A stretch of DNA of 18,778 bases from SIG565 sp045540055 (GTDB lineage: Bacteria > Bacillota > Clostridia > Oscillospirales > Acutalibacteraceae): assembly GCA_045540055.1 (NCBI GenBank), contig JAZQGO010000026.1, positions 1 to 18,778 on the forward strand. The letters are read 5' to 3'. Both the position numbers and the translations under genes were made by a program. Within the stretch, counting starts at the first letter, position 1, and each line of letters starts with the position of its first letter. The notes under the pieces are model-generated. The model searched no databases, was not told the origin of the DNA, and worked only from the letters and a program-made list of their open reading frames with translations. Below are positions 13,768 to 18,778 of the stretch, one piece after another.

Positions 13768-14352
13768 ATGTCAAACACAAGAAAACAAACCCAAAACACC
13801 GCTATACTCGGTATTTTTTCTGCCATTATAGTTGTGTTACAGCTAATGAGCTACTTCATTAAAATAGGCACATTTAACCTGTCTCTCGTGCTTATTCCCG
13901 TAGTGCTCGGCGCGTACCTGTACGGTGCCAAGGTCGGCGCTATCTTAGGCGGCGTATTTGGAATAACGGTTACCGTTTGCTGCTTTGCAGGTCTTGACGG
14001 CGGCGGTTATATTCTGGTTCAGGCAAGCCCTGTAATTACAAGCCTTGTATGTATCATAAAGGGTGTTGCCGCGGGTCTTTGTGCAGGTCTTGTCGCCTCT
14101 GCCTTTAAAAGCAAAAAACCCTACCTTGCAATTATGGCGGCGGCTGTAGTAGCGCCGGTTGTAAACACAGGTCTGTTTGTTTCGGCAATGTTTTTATTCT
14201 TTAAAGATATTCTAGCTTCTTGGGCAGGAGGCACAAATATTGTGACCTATGCCCTTGTCGGACTTGTAGGTGTCAACTTTATTATTGAGCTTGTGCTTAA
14301 CGTAGCAATGGCGCCCGCAATGCTCAGGGTTTCAAAGGCACTTAAAATATAG
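13768..14352 (+). CDS. ECF transporter S component, candidate pantothenate transporter
   Basis: This 194-residue hydrophobic protein has about six membrane spans and a short N-terminal basic tail (MSNTRKQTQNTAILGIFSAI). It has the glycine-rich helices (YLYGAKVGAILGGVFG, ASPVITSLVCIIKGVAAGL) and length typical of substrate-binding S components of energy-coupling factor transporters. These S components share a separately encoded EcfA/A'/T module, which is not in this window. The substrate cannot be read from the sequence. The adjacency to coaX on the same strand suggests pantothenate (PanT-like), an inference from context. The ATG at 13768 has GGAGG 8 bases upstream. No promoter is obvious directly in front. 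A terminator follows at 14468-14500. Confidence 0.82.
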   Translation: MSNTRKQTQNTAILGIFSAIIVVLQLMSYFIKIGTFNLSLVLIPVVLGAYLYGAKVGAILGGVFGITVTVCCFAGLDGGGYILVQASPVITSLVCIIKGVAAGLCAGLVASAFKSKKPYLAIMAAAVVAPVVNTGLFVSAMFLFFKDILASWAGGTNIVTYALVGLVGVNFIIELVLNVAMAPAMLRVSKALKI

Positions 14353-14357
14353 CAAAT

Positions 14358-14467
14358 GTCCCCGTGTTGTCAGGGGGACTTCTAGGATTTAGAATTTAGT
14401 TTGTAGGAGAGGCCTCTGTGCTCTCGTATTTTAAAGTAGGATTTGATTTATGGTTTAGATTTACCAC
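14358..14467. repeat. Intergenic repeat tract after the ECF gene
   Basis: It contains a hairpin GTCCCC/GGGGAC (14358-14379) without a U-run, then a run of related words (GGATTTAGAA at 14385-14394, ATTTAG, GTAGGATTTGATTTA) and a 10-bp palindrome AGAGGCCTCT (14408-14417). GGATTTAGAA recurs exactly, inverted, at 821-830. No coding frame with a ribosome binding site is present. Confidence 0.5.
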
Positions 14468-14500
14468 CTCCCGATATTTGTGCATATCGGGGGATTTTTT
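14468..14500 (+). terminator. Terminator downstream of the ECF S component
   Basis: CTCCCGATAT (14468-14477) pairs with ATATCGGGGG (14484-14493) over 10 bp with one G-U and a 6-base loop; ATTTTTT follows. It is about 115 bp after the stop codon and is the first strong plus-strand terminator after coaX. Confidence 0.85.
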
Positions 14501-14562
14501 ATGCAAAATAGGTGCTATTATACATATTTATATATAAAAATTGAAAAAAAAGAAACTTTTGC

Positions 14563-14591
14563 TTTATTTTTGGAAATAATTGTGATAAAAT
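14563..14591 (+). promoter_or_regulatory. Probable promoter of ppdK
   Basis: An extended -10, TGATAAAAT (core 14586-14591), with a weak -35 TTTATT (14563-14568) at 17 bp. Transcription would start near 14598, right at the hairpin at 14600-14617. Confidence 0.55.
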
Positions 14592-14599
14592 AAGTTGAT

Positions 14600-14646
14600 A
14601 CTTTCTGCGAAGAAAGTAATTTTGTATTAAATGCGACTCGTTCGCA
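14600..14646 (+). promoter_or_regulatory. Two-hairpin 5' leader of ppdK
   Basis: ACTTTCT (14600-14606) and its complement (14611-14617) form a 7-bp stem closed by a GCGA tetraloop of GNRA type. A second small hairpin, TGCGA/TCGCA (14632-14646), ends 8 bases before the AGGAGG ribosome binding site. A stem at the very 5' end of an mRNA can stabilise it; that role here is inferred. Confidence 0.45.
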
Positions 14647-14667
14647 AAAATATTAGGAGGTAAAAGT

Positions 14668-17292
14668 ATGAGTCACAAGTTTGTATACCTTTTCTCAGAA
14701 GGTGACGCAAGCATGCGTGAGCTTCTCGGCGGTAAGGGTGCTAACCTTGCAGAAATGACCAAAATCGGTCTTCCTGTTCCTCAGGGCTTCACCGTTACAA
14801 CAGAGGCTTGCACACAGTACTACGAAGATGGTAGAAAGATTAACGATGATATCCAGGCACAGATTATGGAATACATCGACAAGATGGAGGGCATCGTTGG
14901 CAAGAAGTTCGGCGATAAGGAAAATCCCCTTCTCGTTTCGGTTCGTTCAGGTGCTAGAGCTTCAATGCCTGGTATGATGGATACCATTCTTAACCTCGGT
15001 CTTAACGAAGAGGTTGTTGAAACAATGGCTGCAAAGTCAGGTAATGCACGTTGGGCATACGACTGCTATCGTCGTTTCATCCAGATGTATTCTGACGTTG
15101 TTATGGAAGTTGGTAAGAAATACTTTGAAGAGCTTATCGACAAGATGAAGGAAGAAAAGGGCGTAACTCAGGACGTTGAGCTTACTGCTGACGACCTTAA
15201 GGAGCTCGCTACACAGTTCAAGGCTGAATATAAGTCAAAAATCGGTAAGGACTTCCCGACCGACCCGAAAGAACAGTTAATGGGCGCTGTTGAGGCTGTT
15301 TTCCGTTCATGGGACAACCCCCGTGCAAACGTTTACCGTCGTGACAACGATATTCCTTATTCATGGGGTACCGCTGTTAACGTACAGATGATGGCATTCG
15401 GTAATATGGGTGACAACTGCGGTACAGGTGTTGCCTTCACACGTGACCCCGCTACCGGTGAAAAGGGTCTTATGGGTGAATTCCTTACCAATGCTCAGGG
15501 TGAAGACGTTGTTGCCGGTGTTCGTACTCCTATGCCCATCGCTGAGATGGCTCAGAAATTCCCCGCCGCTTTCGACGAATTCAATAAGGTTTGCGCTATT
15601 CTTGAAGACCACTACCGCGATATGCAGGATATGGAATTCACCGTTGAAGACGGTAAGCTCTATATGCTCCAGACCCGTAACGGTAAGAGAACAGCTAAGG
15701 CTGCTCTCAAAATCGCTTGTGATTTAGTTGACGAGGGTATGATTGATGAGAAACAGGCTGTTGCTATGATTGACCCCCGTAACCTTGATACACTTCTCCA
15801 CCCGCAGTTCGACGCTAAGGCTCTAAAGGCTGCTACACCTGCAGGCCGCGGCCTCGGTGCTTCTCCTGGCGCTGCTTGCGGTAAGGTTGTATTTACTGCT
15901 GAAGACGCTGAAGAGTGGAACAACCGTGGTGAAAAGGTAGTTCTCGTTCGTCTTGAGACTTCACCTGAAGATATTACAGGTATGAAGGCTTCTCAAGGTA
16001 TCCTCACCGTTCGTGGCGGTATGACCTCTCACGCAGCCGTTGTTGCTCGTGGTATGGGTACCTGCTGCGTTTCAGGCTGCGGCGATATCATTATGGACGA
16101 AGCTAACAAGAAGTTCACACTCGGCGGCAAGACCTATAACGAGGGTGACTACATTTCTATCGACGGTTCTACCGGTAACATTTATGCTGGTATCATCCCG
16201 ACCGTTCCTGCTGAAATCGCAGGCGAATTCGGTCGTATCATGGCTTGGGCTGACAAGGACAGAACATTAAAGGTTCGCACCAACGCAGATACACCTGCCG
16301 ATGCTAAGCGCGCTCGTGAGCTCGGTGCTGAGGGTATCGGTCTTTGCCGTACAGAGCATATGTTCTTCGAGGCTGACAGAATTGCTGCTTTCCGTGAGAT
16401 GATTTGTTCTGATACTGTTGAGGCTAGAGAAGCTGCACTCGAAAAGATTCTCCCCTATCAGCAGGGCGACTTTGAGAAGCTTTACGAAGCTCTTGAAGGC
16501 AACCCCGTTTGTATCCGTTTCTTAGACCCGCCGCTTCACGAGTTTGTTCCTACCGGAGAGGCTGACATTAAGGCTTTGGCTGACGCTCAGGGCAAAACTG
16601 TTGAAGATATCAAAAATATCATTTCTTCACTTCACGAGTTTAACCCCATGATGGGTCACCGTGGCTGCCGTCTTGCAGTTACCTATCCTGAAATTGCTAA
16701 GATGCAGACTGCCGCTGTTATCCGCGCAGCTATCGCTGTTTCAAAGGCTCATCCCGATTGGAACCTCGTTCCCGAAATTATGATTCCTCTTACCGGCGAA
16801 GTTAAAGAGCTCAAATACGTTAAGGACGTTGTAGTTGCTACTGCAGACGCTGAAATCGCTGCCGCAGGTGCAGACCTCAAGTACGAGGTTGGTACTATGA
16901 TGGAAATCCCGAGAGCTTGTCTTACCGCTGACGATATCGCTAAAGAGGCTGAGTTCTTCTGCTTCGGTACTAACGACTTAACACAGATGACCTACGGCTT
17001 CTCACGTGATGACGCAGGTAAGTTCCTCGATGCTTACTATGATAAAAAGATTTTCGAGAACGACCCGTTTGCTAAGCTCGACCAGACAGGTGTCGGCAAG
17101 TTGATGGATATGGCTGTTACTCTCGGTAAGAAGGTACGCCCCAGTATCCACTGCGGTATCTGTGGTGAGCACGGCGGTGACCCTGTATCTGTTGAGTTCT
17201 GCCATAAGGTAGGTCTTGACTATGTATCATGTTCACCCTTCCGCGTGCCGATTGCACGTCTCGCCGCAGCACAGGCTGCTATCAAGGGTTAA
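14668..17292 (+). CDS. ppdK: Pyruvate, phosphate dikinase
   Basis: It interconverts pyruvate + ATP + Pi with PEP + AMP + PPi in the cytoplasm. In anaerobes it can work as a PPi-using glycolytic step or for PEP synthesis. The 874 residues equal the classical Clostridium symbiosum enzyme length. Domains are an N-terminal ATP-grasp nucleotide-binding region (1 to about 340; GGKGANLAEM, PVPQGFTVTTEAC, SVRSGARASMPGMMDT), a central phosphohistidine domain with GGMTSHAAVVARGMG and His455, and a C-terminal PEP/pyruvate TIM barrel (about 520-874) with GLCRTEHMFF, FGTNDLTQMTYGFSRDD and CGICGEHGG containing the catalytic Cys832. The ATG has AGGAGG 7 bases upstream. Codon use is strongly biased (GGT, CGT, GCT), suggesting high expression. 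It is monocistronic. Confidence 0.98.
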   Translation: MSHKFVYLFSEGDASMRELLGGKGANLAEMTKIGLPVPQGFTVTTEACTQYYEDGRKINDDIQAQIMEYIDKMEGIVGKKFGDKENPLLVSVRSGARASMPGMMDTILNLGLNEEVVETMAAKSGNARWAYDCYRRFIQMYSDVVMEVGKKYFEELIDKMKEEKGVTQDVELTADDLKELATQFKAEYKSKIGKDFPTDPKEQLMGAVEAVFRSWDNPRANVYRRDNDIPYSWGTAVNVQMMAFGNMGDNCGTGVAFTRDPATGEKGLMGEFLTNAQGEDVVAGVRTPMPIAEMAQKFPAAFDEFNKVCAILEDHYRDMQDMEFTVEDGKLYMLQTRNGKRTAKAALKIACDLVDEGMIDEKQAVAMIDPRNLDTLLHPQFDAKALKAATPAGRGLGASPGAACGKVVFTAEDAEEWNNRGEKVVLVRLETSPEDITGMKASQGILTVRGGMTSHAAVVARGMGTCCVSGCGDIIMDEANKKFTLGGKTYNEGDYISIDGSTGNIYAGIIPTVPAEIAGEFGRIMAWADKDRTLKVRTNADTPADAKRARELGAEGIGLCRTEHMFFEADRIAAFREMICSDTVEAREAALEKILPYQQGDFEKLYEALEGNPVCIRFLDPPLHEFVPTGEADIKALADAQGKTVEDIKNIISSLHEFNPMMGHRGCRLAVTYPEIAKMQTAAVIRAAIAVSKAHPDWNLVPEIMIPLTGEVKELKYVKDVVVATADAEIAAAGADLKYEVGTMMEIPRACLTADDIAKEAEFFCFGTNDLTQMTYGFSRDDAGKFLDAYYDKKIFENDPFAKLDQTGVGKLMDMAVTLGKKVRPSIHCGICGEHGGDPVSVEFCHKVGLDYVSCSPFRVPIARLAAAQAAIKG

Positions 17293-17305
17293 TAATTCAA
17301 ACAAT

Positions 17306-17337
17306 AAAAATGCTGACCGTTTGGTCAGCATTTTTTG
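17306..17337 (+). terminator. Terminator of ppdK
   Basis: TGCTGACC (17311-17318) and GGTCAGCA (17323-17330) form an 8-bp stem with a GTTT loop, flanked by an A-run and followed by TTTTTT. Confidence 0.95.
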
Positions 17338-17362
17338 TCCCAATAGCCCTTGATAACTATGA

Positions 17363-17482
17363 TTGCCTTCGGCAAACTATGAGTTATGAACGGCTATGCC
17401 GCGTTATGAGTTGCTTCGGCAACGCTGATGCCGTCGGGCATTCATATCATAACGAAAGCCGCAGGCTTTCTCATAACTCTAA
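17363..17482. repeat. Intergenic array of small hairpins separated by TTATGA/TCATAA words
   Basis: Five short hairpins follow one another: TTGCC/GGCAA (17363-17375), CGGC/GCCG (17391-17401), GTTGC-TTCG-GCAAC (17410-17423), ATGCC/GGCAT (17428-17441) and GAAAGCC/GGCTTTC (17454-17470). Between them repeat words of the GAGTTATGA / TCATAACTC type. It lies between two convergent genes, outside both terminators. No protein-coding sense is seen. It is probably a degenerate intergenic repeat. Confidence 0.6.
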
Positions 17483-17581
17483 ACTCATAACCGATATTTC
17501 CGGGTGGATTTTTTGTGTGAGGTGTTTTTATCTGGCAGCGGTTTGATGGTCCATCGATAATATGCTGTCAAAAAATCTTAC

Positions 17582-17613
17582 AAAAAAAGCCTCGATTCAT
17601 CGAGGCTTTTTTT
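17582..17613. terminator. Bidirectional terminator after the zinc-ribbon gene
   Basis: GCCTCGAT (17589-17596) and ATCGAGGC (17599-17606) form a perfect 8-bp stem with A7 before and T7 after. It therefore terminates both strands, mainly the minus-strand gene ending at 17629. Confidence 0.92.
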
Positions 17614-17628
17614 ATGCTTTTATGTATA

Positions 17629-18327
17629 TTAGTCTTTAAAGAAGTTAGCAGCTGCGAAAAATGCGGCTGTCGATGCGCTGGCACTGGTCTGTGCTGCGTA
17701 TGACTCAATTGCCTGCATACGTTCATTCATTTCTGCACGCTCTGCATCGGTAATAAGTAGGTTGATACTCTCTTTAACGGTATCAGCACGACCCGACTTA
17801 ATGGTGTTAAGAATGCTTTCGATAATATCCGGATTAGAATATTCAGCGCCTACAGGGCAGTTGGGATAAGCGTTATAATAATCGTTTAGCTCGGTCATAA
17901 CATCAGCAAACTCTTCTAAATACTGGTTATACTTTTTCTTGTTGTTAACCTGCATAAGTATGCCGCCTGCAATCATTGCAGCGCCCGGTAAAACGAACAA
18001 CAATGAACCGGCACCGCCGCCGCCGCACAACGCAAACACACCGAGAACAAAAATAATAGCACCCCAAACGATAAGTGACTTTTTAGCGCCGCCTGCATAG
18101 TAAACAACCAATTCTGAAAGCAGGTCGTATTGCTTGAAGGTGTCGCGCTTTTTGTCAAAATAAGCCCATGCATTTTCGAGCGCCGCCATTTCGCTTTGGC
18201 GAATAGCATTTTTCTGATTTTGGAACTGCTGAATTTGTGTAGGTGCGCCGCCTGCAACGTTGGTGCCGCAATTACCACAGAATGCTGTACCGTCAGGAAC
18301 TAAAGAACCGCAATTATTACAATACAT
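17629..18327 (-). CDS. Zinc-ribbon membrane protein of unknown function, 232 aa
   Basis: The N-terminus is a compact zinc ribbon, Cys3-x2-Cys6 and Cys17-x2-Cys20 (MYCNNCGSLVPDGTAFCGNC). A Gln/Asn-rich linker and helical region (30-75) follow, then two adjacent hydrophobic spans (about 84-101 and 107-125) joined by a glycine-rich turn. A soluble helical C-terminal domain (about 130-205) and an unusual Ala/Ser/Phe-rich tail ending AAFFAAANFFKD complete it. Such zinc-ribbon plus two-span proteins are common in Clostridia, but the biochemical role is unknown. The cytoplasmic placement of the ribbon is inferred from the lack of a signal peptide. The ATG at 18325-18327 has AGGAGG 8 bases upstream. 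It is monocistronic, with promoter at 18358-18386. Confidence 0.85.
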   Translation of the reverse strand: MYCNNCGSLVPDGTAFCGNCGTNVAGGAPTQIQQFQNQKNAIRQSEMAALENAWAYFDKKRDTFKQYDLLSELVVYYAGGAKKSLIVWGAIIFVLGVFALCGGGGAGSLLFVLPGAAMIAGGILMQVNNKKKYNQYLEEFADVMTELNDYYNAYPNCPVGAEYSNPDIIESILNTIKSGRADTVKESINLLITDAERAEMNERMQAIESYAAQTSASASTAAFFAAANFFKD

Positions 18328-18357
18328 ACGAAAGACCTCCTAAAATTTATTAAATTA

Positions 18358-18386
18358 ATTGTACCAAGTTGTTTTGACATTTGCAA
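18358..18386 (-). promoter_or_regulatory. Promoter of the zinc-ribbon gene
   Basis: The -35 TTGCAA (18381-18386), a 17-bp spacer and the -10 TACAAT (18358-18363) are present. The leader is about 25 bases. Confidence 0.7.
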
Positions 18387-18512
18387 TAGTTGTTAAAATA
18401 TTGTAATTATTTGTCGAAAACAATTTTGTATATTTCTTAATAATTATTATGTTTTTTGATTTTTATTGCATTTTTTAATGTCACATTTTCGGGATGTATG
18501 CTAATATAAAGG

Positions 18513-18518
18513 TATAAT
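18513..18518 (+). promoter_or_regulatory. Putative -10 box of the right-edge unit
   Basis: A consensus TATAAT lies 18 bases before the ATG of the 39-codon ORF. No convincing -35 box is found at normal spacing, so this is tentative. Confidence 0.4.
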
Positions 18519-18536
18519 CTGACAGGAGGGCTTTGT

Positions 18537-18656
18537 ATGTTTATGTCGACTATCAGACACTTGAAAAAATACCGAAGGATAGCGCATATTGGTGAAAAGA
18601 GATTATGGAAGCAAACGCTGAAAATTTATAAATTCAGAATCATAACTACCGGCTAA
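18537..18656 (+). CDS. Very basic 39-residue ORF leading into a hairpin array
   Basis: The ATG at 18537 follows an AGGAGGG ribosome binding site by 6 bases, so translation is plausible. The 39-residue product opens MFMSTIRHLKKYRRIAHIGE. Thirteen residues are Lys, Arg or His, and it has no acidic domain or membrane span. Codons such as CGA, AGG and AGA differ from the biased use in ppdK nearby, suggesting foreign origin. The TAA stop falls exactly in the loop of the first hairpin of the array that follows (18644-18666). Near the end KIYKFRI faintly resembles the first strand of TnpB-type proteins, which is too short to rely on. It could be a leader peptide, the remnant of a mobile-element gene, or part of a structured RNA that only looks coding. 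Confidence 0.4.
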   Translation: MFMSTIRHLKKYRRIAHIGEKRLWKQTLKIYKFRIITTG

Positions 18657-18763
18657 GCCGGTAGTTTGCTCTGCGGCTATAAGCCGCTGTTACTGGCTGG
18701 ACTGAAAGTCCATCGAATAATCTGCCACTTGCAAGTGTGCCCCACTGCCGCATATACGGCAGT
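18644..18763 (+). other. Array of five perfect hairpins, candidate structured RNA
   Basis: Consecutive perfect inverted repeats are AACTACCGGC/GCCGGTAGTT (18644-18666, 10 bp, loop TAA), GCGGCT/AGCCGC (18673-18687, loop ATA), TGGACT/AGTCCA (18698-18712, loop GAA), CACTTGCAAGTG (18726-18737, self-complementary) and ACTGCCG/CGGCAGT (18744-18763, loop CATATA). Spacing is 6 to 13 bases. None is followed by a U-run. The dense order and GC-rich stems inside AT-rich flanks suggest a folded RNA or the end of a mobile element. The window stops before any partner gene. Confidence 0.55.
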
Positions 18764-18778
18764 CCGCCTCCATCTGAT

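Noticed and set aside
17363..17482. CRISPR-like array
   Set aside because: The repeating words are 7-9 bases, degenerate and irregularly spaced; there are no 24-37 base identical repeats and no cas genes.
17229..17546. 105-codon plus-strand ORF over the end of ppdK and the hairpin array
   Set aside because: It starts out of frame inside ppdK and passes through the ppdK terminator and repeat tract.
18644..18763. Firm call as HEARO/IscB omega-RNA or IS605 end
   Set aside because: Hairpin density is suggestive, but I could not match a consensus and no nuclease or transposase frame is in the window.

Overview
The window looks like a chromosomal segment from an anaerobic, probably gut-dwelling, Clostridia-type Firmicute (Oscillospiraceae/Ruminococcaceae-like). 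The reasons are moderate GC, strong AGGAGG ribosome binding sites, sigma-A-type promoters with 17-bp spacers, a glgC-glgD pair, a dimeric (Bacillus-type) GlyRS, pyruvate phosphate dikinase and an ECF transporter S component. I cannot name a genus. Most genes are ordinary housekeeping or central-metabolism genes, and no complete mobile element, CRISPR array, tRNA or rRNA is visible.

Layout, left to right. Positions 1-720 hold an accessory-looking minus-strand area: the first codons of a gene leaving the left edge, a stack of inverted repeats and terminators, a 49-residue acidic, Trp-rich peptide gene and a small lipoprotein gene. Positions 886-2664 hold GTP-dependent PEP carboxykinase with a clear promoter and terminator. 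Positions 3090-3934 hold the rplM-rpsI operon, followed by glyS (4143-5534). A divergent promoter pair separates glyS from two small conserved-looking unknown genes (5682-6245). A 73-residue Xre-like HTH protein (6432-6653) shares a bidirectional terminator with the convergent uppP (6677-7549). The glycogen operon glgC-glgD-glgA (11403 down to 7624) follows, then the rpsF-ssb-rpsR operon. A second divergent promoter pair leads to coaX and an ECF S component, possibly a pantothenate transporter. ppdK (14668-17292) comes next, and a zinc-ribbon membrane protein gene (17629-18327) points back towards it.

Metabolic reading: PEP carboxykinase and PPDK both act at the PEP/pyruvate/oxaloacetate node, and the glg genes make glycogen from glucose-1-phosphate. 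The segment therefore touches both the lower-glycolysis exchange and carbon storage. coaX plus the S component would feed CoA synthesis. The rest is translation, replication (SSB) and envelope lipid recycling.

Least explained parts: (i) the right edge (18537-18763), where a well-initiated, very basic 39-codon ORF runs into five consecutive perfect hairpins that continue to the window end, which looks like the 5' side of a mobile-element-linked or structured RNA; (ii) the peptide/lipoprotein pair at 303-701; (iii) several intergenic tracts built from small hairpins and shared short words (239-248, 821-845, 2866-2879, 13602-13741, 14358-14394, 17363-17482).
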